This document shows positions 34,271 through 41,953 of a DNA stretch of 64,000 nt, piece by piece; the first letter of the stretch is position 1, and each line of letters opens with the position of its first letter. The translations under genes and the position numbers were made by a program. The DNA lies in the NCBI RefSeq assembly GCF_902499335.1, contig NZ_CABVQK010000013.1:62001-126000 (forward strand), in the 5' to 3' direction. The DNA comes from Burkholderia lata (GTDB lineage Bacteria; Pseudomonadota; Gammaproteobacteria; Burkholderiales; Burkholderiaceae). The notes beneath the pieces are model-generated. The model searched no databases and was not told the DNA's origin. It saw only the letters and a list, made by a program, of their open reading frames with translations.

Positions 34271-35047
34271 ATGAAATCCTCCCGTTCCCGCAAGTCCGGG
34301 CGCGCCCAGTCCGCCGCGCCCGCCTCCCCCCGCCTGTCGCTGTTCGATGCGAAGGGCAAGGCCCGGACCGTCAACGCGCAAGGGCTGCGAATCGACTTCC
34401 CGGACGGCCGCAGCCTGATGTTCGACCTGTCGGGCAGTTCCGGGGAAGCCGCCGTCGCGATCGTCGCGCAACACAACGATCCGGCCATGCGCGCGAAGCT
34501 CGCGCTGCAGCCCGAGCACTACGACAGCGTGACGCTGCACGTGGGTGCCGAGCCCGCGCCGCGTGAAGACGAAACCGAAGACGCGCTGCGCGAGCCGGAG
34601 CTCGACCTGTCCGTGCAGTACGGCGACGAGATCACGAGCGACGTGCGCAAGACGTTGCCCAAGCGCAAGCTGATCGCCGAATGGATCGAGCCGGCGCTGT
34701 TCGCCAGCGCGCAGCTCACGGTGCGCTTCGTCGGCGAAGACGAAGGCCGCACGCTGAACGCCGGCTACCGTCACAAGGACTACCCGACCAACGTGCTGAC
34801 CTTCGCGTACGACGCGGCGCCCGACGGCACCGTGATCGGCGACCTCGTGCTGTGCTGCCCGGTCGTCGAGAAGGAAGCGCACGATCAGGGCAAGCCGCTC
34901 ACGGCCCACTACGCGCACCTGCTGGTGCACGGCGCGCTGCACGCGCAGGGCTACGACCACGAGACGAGCGACGAGGACGCGGCCGAAATGGAAGCGCTCG
35001 AAGTCGACATCCTCGCGAAGCTGGGCTTCCCGAACCCGTACCAGTAA
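34271..35047 (+). CDS. ybeY: endoribonuclease YbeY with an N-terminal extension
   Basis: Metal-dependent RNase needed for 16S rRNA 3'-end maturation and ribosome quality control. The zinc site H220-G-A-L-H224-A-Q-G-Y-D-H230 has the same spacing as H114, H118 and H124 of E. coli YbeY. The catalytic domain occupies about residues 110-258. The 110 residues before it are not part of YbeY as usually known (about 155 residues in E. coli): a basic start, then a beta-rich segment with F-P-D-G-R-S-L-M-F-D-L and an acidic linker. A later start (for example GTG near 34541) cannot be excluded. No good ribosome site precedes 34271. Confidence 0.88.
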   Translation: MKSSRSRKSGRAQSAAPASPRLSLFDAKGKARTVNAQGLRIDFPDGRSLMFDLSGSSGEAAVAIVAQHNDPAMRAKLALQPEHYDSVTLHVGAEPAPREDETEDALREPELDLSVQYGDEITSDVRKTLPKRKLIAEWIEPALFASAQLTVRFVGEDEGRTLNAGYRHKDYPTNVLTFAYDAAPDGTVIGDLVLCCPVVEKEAHDQGKPLTAHYAHLLVHGALHAQGYDHETSDEDAAEMEALEVDILAKLGFPNPYQ

Positions 35048-35059
35048 GCCGTCCGCACG

Positions 35060-35692
35060 ATGCGCAACGCCGCGACGCTCCCGCCCGCCTACCCGCCGTC
35101 GATCGGCGACGGGCGCCTGCTGACGGAAGACGAGCTCGCGGCCTCGCTCGCGCACACGATGCGCGACTGGGACGGCCAGCAGGATCTCTGGCTGTTCGGC
35201 TATGGCTCGCTGATCTGGAACCCGGGGTTGCCGACCGTCGCCGCCGTGCGCGGCAAGGTGCACGGCTATCATCGCGGGCTCTACCTGTGGTCGCGCGTGA
35301 ACCGCGGCACGCCCGAACGCCCGGGCCTCGTGCTTGCGCTCGATCGCGGCGGCTCGTGCTCCGGCATCGCGTTCCGGCTCGCCGGCCCGACCGCGCAGCC
35401 GCACCTCGAAACGTTGTGGAAGCGCGAGATGCCGATGGGTTCGTACCGGCCCGCATGGCTGCCGTGCTCACTGGAAAACGGCGAACGCGTGAACGCGCTC
35501 GCGTTCGTGATGCGCCGCGACGCGCCGACCTACACGGGCAAGCTGACCGATCCCGTCGTGAAGGAAGTGTTCGGCTGCGCGGCCGGCCGCTACGGCACGA
35601 CGCTCGACTACGTGAGCCGCACGGTCGACGCGCTGCGTGCGAGCGGCATCCCCGATCGTGCGCTCGAAGGGTTGCTCGCGCGATGCCGGTGA
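35060..35692 (+). CDS. chaC: glutathione-specific gamma-glutamylcyclotransferase (ChaC family)
   Basis: 210-residue cytoplasmic enzyme that cleaves glutathione to 5-oxoproline and Cys-Gly. The substrate-binding motif F-G-Y-G-S-L-I-W-N-P is at about residues 46-55, and the conserved Glu of the family lies in W-K-R-E-M-P near 123. It starts 12 bases after ybeY and so is probably co-transcribed with it. It is not part of the usual miaB-ybeZ-ybeY-corC-lnt order and appears to be inserted there together with the next small gene. Confidence 0.9.
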   Translation: MRNAATLPPAYPPSIGDGRLLTEDELAASLAHTMRDWDGQQDLWLFGYGSLIWNPGLPTVAAVRGKVHGYHRGLYLWSRVNRGTPERPGLVLALDRGGSCSGIAFRLAGPTAQPHLETLWKREMPMGSYRPAWLPCSLENGERVNALAFVMRRDAPTYTGKLTDPVVKEVFGCAAGRYGTTLDYVSRTVDALRASGIPDRALEGLLARCR

Positions 35693-35762
35693 CGCGGCAC
35701 GACGCACGGTTTGCCGCCACGCGATGCCGCGCCGCATACGCATTCGAACGAGGGTACGATCG

Positions 35763-35912
35763 ATGAAACCGTCACACTGGTCGCGTTGCAGGATTGCCGC
35801 GCTGATCGTCGCCGCGAGCGTCGCGCTGTCCGGCTGCGGAATACTCGGCTGCGGCGGCGCCGCGACCAACGGCGCGGCCGGCGGCGGCTGCTCGGCCGGC
35901 ATGCGGTTCTGA
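35763..35912 (+). CDS. tiny glycine-rich lipoprotein
   Basis: 49-residue precursor with a hydrophobic N-terminus and lipobox A-L-S-G-C (Cys25); the mature peptide would be only about 25 residues, rich in Gly and Ala with two more Cys. GAGGG lies 8 bases before the ATG, which supports translation. The family is not recognised. It follows chaC on the same strand. Confidence 0.68.
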   Translation: MKPSHWSRCRIAALIVAASVALSGCGILGCGGAATNGAAGGGCSAGMRF

Positions 35913-36223
35913 ACCGCGGCGCGGCGATGCCCGCGTGCGGTGCGGCAGAATGCCGCCGCTGGCCGCTTCGGCCGGGCATTTTCCCGCGTCCCGGTTCCCC
36001 GCCCCTTCCACACCCGTTTTTTGCCGCCGCTGCCCCGCTACCCCTTTCTGAGATAGGATGGACACGAGGACGATGTCGCGCCCGGCGCGGCCGTCCGTGA
36101 GCGGGGTCCGCGCGAGCAGCCCACCCTGGCCGTGCGGCCGGTGTGACACGGTCGCGTCGTGCCCTTGGTGTATCCTTGCCTACTCCGTGACAGCGCGCTC
36201 CGGCATGACCCGGGCGCACCACC
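35913..36223. other. intergenic region before corC
   Basis: This 311-base stretch contains a TTTTTT run at about 36019 without a strong stem, and TTGGTGTATCCT at 36165-36176, the same 12 bases found before ybeY at 34232-34243. It probably carries the corC-lnt promoter. No coding frame is convincing. Confidence 0.5.
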
Positions 36224-37111
36224 ATGAACGATTCGTATCCCAGTCGTAAGCCAACCGACAAACCGCAAGAAAAGCGCTCGCTGCTCGAGCGCCTGACCGA
36301 CTTCATCTCGCCCGAGCCCGAATCCCGCGGCGAGTTGCTGGAAATCCTCCAGGATGCCCACGAGCGCAACCTGATCGACGCCGATTCGCTGTCGATGATC
36401 GAAGGCGTGTTCCAGGTTTCCGACCTGTGCGCGCGCGACATCATGGTGCCGCGCGCCCAGATGGACGCGATCAACATCGCCGACAAGCCTGAAGATTTCA
36501 TCCCGTTCGTCCTCGAGAAGGCGCACTCGCGCTACCCCGTGTACGAGGAGAACCGCGACAACGTCATCGGCGTGCTGCTCGCGAAGGATCTGCTGCGTTT
36601 CTATGCCGAAGAGGAATTCGACGTGCGCGGGATGCTGCGCCCGGCCGTGTTCATTCCCGAATCGAAGCGCCTGAACGTGCTGCTGCACGACTTCCGCGTG
36701 AACCGCAACCACCTCGCGATCGTCGTCGACGAATACGGCGGTGTCGCGGGCCTGATCACGATCGAGGACGTGCTCGAGCAGATCGTCGGCGACATCGAGG
36801 ACGAATACGACTTCGACGAGGAAGCCGGCAACATCATCTCGGGGCCTGACGGCCGCTACCGCGTGCGCGCGCTCACCGAGATCGAACAGTTCAACGAGAC
36901 GTTCGGCACCGATTTCCCCGACGACGAAGTCGACACGATCGGCGGGCTGATCACGCATCATTTCGGCCGCGTCCCGCATCGCGGCGAAAAGCTGCAGCTC
37001 GACAACCTCGTATTCGAGATCCAGCGCGGCGATGCGCGCCAGGTCCACGTACTGCTGGTGCGCCGCAACCCGCTCGCCAGCCGTCGCGCCGAAGCCTCGC
37101 ACGAGGACTGA
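36224..37111 (+). CDS. corC: CorC/YbeX-family CBS-domain protein
   Basis: 295-residue soluble protein: N-terminal helix, paired CBS domains (about residues 65-190, with D-I-M-V-P-R-A-Q-M and I-V-V-D-E-Y-G-G-V-A-G-L-I-T-I-E-D) and a C-terminal CorC/HlyC transporter-associated domain. Homologues are linked to magnesium and cobalt efflux and to ribosome function together with YbeY. The ribosome site before the ATG at 36224 is weak. lnt follows after 52 bases, as in many proteobacteria. Confidence 0.92.
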   Translation: MNDSYPSRKPTDKPQEKRSLLERLTDFISPEPESRGELLEILQDAHERNLIDADSLSMIEGVFQVSDLCARDIMVPRAQMDAINIADKPEDFIPFVLEKAHSRYPVYEENRDNVIGVLLAKDLLRFYAEEEFDVRGMLRPAVFIPESKRLNVLLHDFRVNRNHLAIVVDEYGGVAGLITIEDVLEQIVGDIEDEYDFDEEAGNIISGPDGRYRVRALTEIEQFNETFGTDFPDDEVDTIGGLITHHFGRVPHRGEKLQLDNLVFEIQRGDARQVHVLLVRRNPLASRRAEASHED

Positions 37112-37163
37112 CCGTCGCGCGCCAGCCGCGCGTTCCACAACCGCTCGCCCACTTCCGCTTCAC

Positions 37164-38852
37164 ATGGACGATCCGATCCTGTCCCGCCCGGCTGGCGGCC
37201 TTCTCGCGCCGACACCCGGCCGCGCGCTGCCGCGCTGGCACTACCCGGCCGCGCTGCTCGCCGGCGCAGCCAATACGCTCAGCTTCGCCCCGACGCCGCA
37301 TGGCGGCTGGCTGCAACTCGTCGTATTCGTCTGGTTTTTCGCGCAGCTCACGCGCACCGCGAGCTGGCGCAGCGCCGCGCTCACCGGCGGCGCGTTCGGC
37401 TTCGGCAACTTCATCAGCGGCATCTGGTGGCTCTATATCAGCATGCACGTGTACGGCGAGATGGCCGCGCCGCTCGCGGGCGGCGCGCTCGTGCTGTTCT
37501 CGCTGTACCTGTCGCTGTACCCGGCGTTCTCCGCCGGGCTGTGGTCGTTCTGCGCGGGCCATGCGTGGCATCGCCGCACGCCCGACCCGCGCCCGTTCTC
37601 GCCGACCTGGCACGGTGCATTCGCGTTCGCGAGCGCCTGGGCACTCGGCGAATGGCTGCGCGGCACCGTCCTCACCGGCTTCCCGTGGCTCGCCAGCGGC
37701 TATCCGCAGGTCGACGGCCCGTTCGCGGGCTTCGCGCCGGTCGCCGGCGTGTACGGGATCGCGTGGGTGCTCGCGCTGTTCGCCGCGCTCGTCGTGCAGG
37801 CGCTCGCCGCCGCCCGGCCGTCGCCGCTTGCCGAACCCCTCGCCGGCAATGCGCGCGTACGCATCGCCGCGCCGGCCGGCATCGCGGTCGCGCTGATCGC
37901 GGCTGGCCTCGGGTTGTCGCAGGTCACGTGGACCGTGCCCGCGAACAAGCCGCTCACCGTGCGGCTGCTGCAGGGCAACGTGAAGCAGGACATCAAGTTC
38001 GAGGAAGCGGGCATCGACGCGGCGATCAAGATGTACACGCAGATGATCATCGAGAAGCCGGCCGACCTGATCGTCACGCCCGAAACCGCGATCGCGGTGA
38101 TGATCCAGGAGCTGCCCGAGCCGTTCGCCGTCGCGATCCGCAAGTTCAGCGACACGACGGGCTCGGCCGTGCTGTTCGGCGCGGTCGGCGCGTCAGTGAC
38201 CGAGGACGGCCACTACGTCGACTATACGAACAGCCTGTACGGCGTGACGCCGAATTCGCGCGACATCTATCACTACGACAAGCACCACCTCGTGCCCTTC
38301 GGCGAATTCATCCCGTGGGGCTTCCGGTGGTTCGTCGACCTGATGAAGATGCCGCTCGGCGACTTCGCGCGCGGCGCGCCCGTGCAGAAGCCGTTCCTCG
38401 TGCACAACCAGCCCGTGATGGCCGACATCTGCTACGAGGACTTGTTCGGCGAGGAAATCGCCGCGACGATCCGCGACAATCCGCAGCCGCCGGGCGTGCT
38501 CGTCAACGTGACGAACCTCGCGTGGTTCGGCGACACGATCGCGCTCGACCAGCACCTGCAGATCGCGCGGATGCGCTCGCTCGAGACGGGCCGGCCGATG
38601 CTGCGCTCGACCAACACCGGGATGACGGCCGCGATCGATGCGCATGGCCGCGTGCTCGGCCAGTTGAAGCCGTTCACGATCGGCTCGCTCGACGTGCGGA
38701 TCGAAGGCACGAGCGGCTTCACGCCCTACGTGACGAGCGGCAACAACATCGTTCTTGCGGTGTCGCTCGTGCTGCTCGCGTTCGGCTTCACGTTCGGCCC
38801 CGGGCTGCGCCGGCGCAACGGCAAGAAGAACGGCGACGACCAGCCGGAATGA
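37164..38852 (+). CDS. lnt: apolipoprotein N-acyltransferase
   Basis: Adds the third acyl chain to the N-terminal Cys of lipoproteins at the outer face of the inner membrane. The 562-residue protein has about six N-terminal membrane segments, then a periplasmic nitrilase-like domain with the catalytic triad Glu (V-T-P-E-T-A), Lys (Y-D-K-H-H-L-V-P-F-G-E) and Cys (D-I-C-Y-E-D), plus a last membrane helix. The ATG at 37164 is the first codon giving a sensible N-terminus. It ends the miaB-to-lnt run and converges on the TPR gene. Confidence 0.94.
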   Translation: MDDPILSRPAGGLLAPTPGRALPRWHYPAALLAGAANTLSFAPTPHGGWLQLVVFVWFFAQLTRTASWRSAALTGGAFGFGNFISGIWWLYISMHVYGEMAAPLAGGALVLFSLYLSLYPAFSAGLWSFCAGHAWHRRTPDPRPFSPTWHGAFAFASAWALGEWLRGTVLTGFPWLASGYPQVDGPFAGFAPVAGVYGIAWVLALFAALVVQALAAARPSPLAEPLAGNARVRIAAPAGIAVALIAAGLGLSQVTWTVPANKPLTVRLLQGNVKQDIKFEEAGIDAAIKMYTQMIIEKPADLIVTPETAIAVMIQELPEPFAVAIRKFSDTTGSAVLFGAVGASVTEDGHYVDYTNSLYGVTPNSRDIYHYDKHHLVPFGEFIPWGFRWFVDLMKMPLGDFARGAPVQKPFLVHNQPVMADICYEDLFGEEIAATIRDNPQPPGVLVNVTNLAWFGDTIALDQHLQIARMRSLETGRPMLRSTNTGMTAAIDAHGRVLGQLKPFTIGSLDVRIEGTSGFTPYVTSGNNIVLAVSLVLLAFGFTFGPGLRRRNGKKNGDDQPE

Positions 38853-38859
38853 TGCAACG

Positions 38860-38890
38860 GGCGGCCGCTGCGCAGCGCGTGGCGGCCGCC
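38860..38890. terminator. GC-rich hairpin between lnt and the TPR gene
   Basis: GGCGGCCGC and GCGGCCGCC form a perfect 9-bp stem with a 13-base loop, 7 bases after the lnt stop. There is no T run; the position between convergent genes is the main support. Confidence 0.35.
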
Positions 38891-38940
38891 GCCAAATGCA
38901 GCATGCAGCAGCGGCCCGTGGCCGCGAACCGGCCGGCCGC

Positions 38941-40605
38941 TCAGGCCTGCCGGGCCGACTCCGCCGATTGTGCCGATTGACCCGGCTGCGCGGCCAGGCG
39001 CCGCAGGTCGCGGCTCACGTCCTCCATCACCGGCGCCCACGCGCCGAACACCGGTTGCCGGTACAGCGTCGCGGTCGGGTACCACGGGCTGTCGTTGCGT
39101 TCGAGCAGCCACGGCCAGTGCGGATTCACGTCGAGCAGCACCCAGGTGCGCGCGCCGAGCGCGCCCGCCAGGTGCGCGACCGACGTACATACGGTGATCA
39201 CGAGATCCAGCGCGCCGATGAACGCGGCCGTATCGTCGAAGCTCGTCAGTTCCGCCGTGAAATCCTCGATCGCGAAGCCGGTCGCGCGCGCCGCCGCGAC
39301 ATCCGCCTGCGCACCCGGTTGCAACGAATAGAACGCGACGCCTTCGATTCCGCGGAACGCGTCGGCATAGCGCTCGAGCCCGACGCGCCGGAACGGATTG
39401 CGCTGGTGCCCCGCGCTGCCGGTCCACACGAGCCCGACCTTCAGCCGGCGGTCGCCCGCGAACCGCGCGCGCCACGCATCGCACGCATGCGGATCGGCCT
39501 GCAGATACGGCACCGACGACGCGAGCGTCGACGTCTCCATGCCGAGCATCAGCGGCAGGCCGATCAGCGGCACTTCGTAATCGAAGGCGGGCAGCAATTC
39601 GACGCTGCCGCCCGCGCTGAACGCATCCGCATGCGCGCCGAGGCTGCGCTGCATCAGCGCACCCACCAGCGGGAACGTATTCCAGATGAGCCGGCCGCCC
39701 TCGCGATGCACGCGCTCGGCGAGCGGCGCGACGAAGCGGCAGAACTGCAGCACGTCGCCGAGCCCTTGCTCGCCCCACACGAGCAGCGTCTTGCCGGCGA
39801 GCGGCTCGCCCTGCCAGCGCGGGCCCGGCAGCACCGGCCGGCGGCCGCGCAACTCGCCCGCGCCGTCCCAGCGCGCCTCGTGGCCGCGCCAGCCGGCCGC
39901 GTAGTTGCCGCGCACGAGCTGGATGATCGCCAGGTTGAAACGGAACGACGCGTCGTGGGGCGCCAGCTCGCACGCGCGCGCCGCGTAGCGCTCGGCTTCG
40001 TCCCAGCGCTGCGCCTCCTTCATCGCCATCGCGACGTTGTTCATCGCGAGCGCGTTGTCGGGCGCGAGCTCGACGAGCCGCGCCGCGCACGCGAGCGCGG
40101 CATCCAGGTCGTGCGTCGCGATCCGCGCGACGACGAGGTTGATCCACGCCTGCACGTCACGCGGATCGCTGTGCACGGCCGCGTCCAGCAGCGCGATTTC
40201 CTCCGCGCGATCGCTGCCCGACAGCCGCAGCGCGATCGCGAGGTTGTTGCGCAGCGATGGCCGATCGGCATCGAGCGCCAGCGCCGCGCGATACGGCGCC
40301 ACGGCATCCGCGTGACGGCCGGCCATCTGCAGCGCGTAGCCGTGATTGAAGTACGCGGTCGCGCCCGGCTGCACGCGCGCCGCGCATTCGGCGAGCGCGA
40401 CCGCATCGGCCGTGCGCTGCCGCGACACGAGCGCGCCGGTGAGCTGCGCGAGCGCATCGGCGTCGACCGCATGCAGGTGCGCGGCGGCGGCGAGCCACAG
40501 ATCGTGCGCGGCGCGCTCGCCGCTCGCCTGCGCATCGGCGGCCCGCCCGAGCAGCGCGAGGAAGGGCGGAAGCAGCGGAATGAGGATGTCGTTCGGATCG
40601 TCCAT
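38941..40605 (-). CDS. TPR-repeat protein with glycosyltransferase-like C-terminal domain
   Basis: 554-residue protein. The first half (about residues 60-250) consists of several 34-residue tetratricopeptide repeats (for example A-Y-F-N-H-G-Y-A-L-Q-M-A-G-R-H-A-D-A-V). The second half resembles family 9/41 glycosyltransferases, with G-E-Q-G-L-G-D-V-L-Q-F-C-R-F and a late C-T-S-V-A-H-L-A-G-A-L-G nucleotide-sugar-binding segment. Such proteins may glycosylate a protein or polysaccharide, with the repeats binding the target. No sugar-biosynthesis genes are adjacent. The ATG at 40605 removes an unlikely leader. Confidence 0.8.
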   Translation of the reverse strand: MDDPNDILIPLLPPFLALLGRAADAQASGERAAHDLWLAAAAHLHAVDADALAQLTGALVSRQRTADAVALAECAARVQPGATAYFNHGYALQMAGRHADAVAPYRAALALDADRPSLRNNLAIALRLSGSDRAEEIALLDAAVHSDPRDVQAWINLVVARIATHDLDAALACAARLVELAPDNALAMNNVAMAMKEAQRWDEAERYAARACELAPHDASFRFNLAIIQLVRGNYAAGWRGHEARWDGAGELRGRRPVLPGPRWQGEPLAGKTLLVWGEQGLGDVLQFCRFVAPLAERVHREGGRLIWNTFPLVGALMQRSLGAHADAFSAGGSVELLPAFDYEVPLIGLPLMLGMETSTLASSVPYLQADPHACDAWRARFAGDRRLKVGLVWTGSAGHQRNPFRRVGLERYADAFRGIEGVAFYSLQPGAQADVAAARATGFAIEDFTAELTSFDDTAAFIGALDLVITVCTSVAHLAGALGARTWVLLDVNPHWPWLLERNDSPWYPTATLYRQPVFGAWAPVMEDVSRDLRRLAAQPGQSAQSAESARQA

Positions 40606-40926
40606 GCGGTCGGGATCGGCAAGCGGTGGCGCGGCACACGTCGCGCGCACCGCAATACGCGCATCTTAACGCTCGCGCGAAGCCGCGCGGCACCCGCGTC
40701 GCGACCGGCCGCGCGCGGCCGCCCGGCGCGCGCCGGTCACGCCTGCGCAGGCCGCCCGAACGGGGCCGACGGTGCACCCGCCCGCGTTCCGGCCGCATCC
40801 GCTCGCCGATCCGGTAAAATTACGCGTTTCAGCACACTAACAAGCCGCGCCGCCGCGCGAGCCGACCCTCCGGGCCCCGCCCGGAGCGCCGCCCGCAACG
40901 GAGCGCCAGCGCCACGAAGGCTCTTC
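40606..40926. other. intergenic region between the TPR gene and glyQ
   Basis: This 321-base, very GC-rich stretch holds the upstream regions of both divergent genes. TAAAAT at 40815-40820, in the only AT-rich patch, is a likely -10 box for glyQ; no good -35 box is seen. No small gene is visible. Confidence 0.5.
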
Positions 40927-41931
40927 ATGCTTACGTTTCAGCAAATCATCCTGACGCTGCAGTCCTACTGGGACAAGCAGGGTTGCGCCCTGCTCCAGCC
41001 CATCGACATGGAAGTCGGCGCAGGCACGTCGCACGTCCACACGTTCCTGCGCGCGGTCGGCCCCGAGCCGTGGCGCGCCGCGTACGTGCAGCCGTCGCGC
41101 CGCCCGAAGGACGGCCGCTACGGCGAGAACCCGAACCGCCTGCAGCACTACTACCAGTACCAGGTCGTGCTCAAGCCGGCGCCGGAAAACATCCTCGACC
41201 TGTACCTCGGCTCGCTCGAGGCGCTCGGCTTCGACCTGCAGCAGAACGACGTGCGCTTCGTCGAGGACGACTGGGAAAACCCGACGCTCGGCGCGTGGGG
41301 CCTCGGCTGGGAAGTGTGGCTGAACGGGATGGAAGTCACGCAGTTCACGTATTTCCAGCAGGTCGGCGGCCTCGACTGCAAGCCGGTGCTCGGCGAGATC
41401 ACCTACGGCCTCGAGCGCCTCGCGATGTACCTGCAGAAGGTCGAGAACGTGTACGACCTCGTGTGGACCGAGTGGGAAGAGCAAGGCCCGAACGGCCCCG
41501 AGCTGCGCCGCCTGTCGTACGGCGACGTCTACCACCAGAACGAGGTCGAGCAGTCGACCTACAACTTCGAGCACGCGAACGTCGACCTGCTGTTCACGTT
41601 CTTCAACAGCTACGAAGCGGAAGCGAAGAAGATGATCGACGCGCAGCTCGCGCTGCCCGCGTACGAGCTCGTGCTGAAGGCCGGCCACACGTTCAATCTG
41701 CTCGATGCCCGCGGCGCGATCTCGGTCACCGAGCGCGCGGCATACATCGGCCGCATCCGCGCGCTGTCGCGTCTCGTCGCGCAGGCTTACTACGACTCGC
41801 GCGAGAAGCTCGGCTTCCCGATGCTCGGCAACCCGCCGGGCGTGCCGGGCCTCACCACCGACGCCCAGGACGCCGCACAACCGGCATGGGCGCCGCCGCT
41901 CAAGGTCGAACGCAAGATCGATCAGGACTGA
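40927..41931 (+). CDS. glyQ: glycyl-tRNA synthetase alpha subunit
   Basis: Catalytic subunit of the bacterial (alpha-beta)2 glycyl-tRNA synthetase, 334 residues. It starts T-F-Q-Q-I-I-L-T-L-Q-S-Y-W as is typical, and carries the class II features including Q-P-S-R-R-P-K-D-G-R-Y-G-E-N-P-N-R near residue 55. It is followed after 22 bases by glyS, its partner. Confidence 0.97.
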   Translation: MLTFQQIILTLQSYWDKQGCALLQPIDMEVGAGTSHVHTFLRAVGPEPWRAAYVQPSRRPKDGRYGENPNRLQHYYQYQVVLKPAPENILDLYLGSLEALGFDLQQNDVRFVEDDWENPTLGAWGLGWEVWLNGMEVTQFTYFQQVGGLDCKPVLGEITYGLERLAMYLQKVENVYDLVWTEWEEQGPNGPELRRLSYGDVYHQNEVEQSTYNFEHANVDLLFTFFNSYEAEAKKMIDAQLALPAYELVLKAGHTFNLLDARGAISVTERAAYIGRIRALSRLVAQAYYDSREKLGFPMLGNPPGVPGLTTDAQDAAQPAWAPPLKVERKIDQD

Positions 41932-41953
41932 CGAGACGAGATTCATTCCAATC

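Noticed and set aside
38755..41931. Very long plus-strand frame (1058 residues) spanning the lnt end, the TPR gene and glyQ
   Set aside because: Only the last 334 residues (glyQ) are protein-like; the rest is antisense to the TPR gene with Arg-rich composition.
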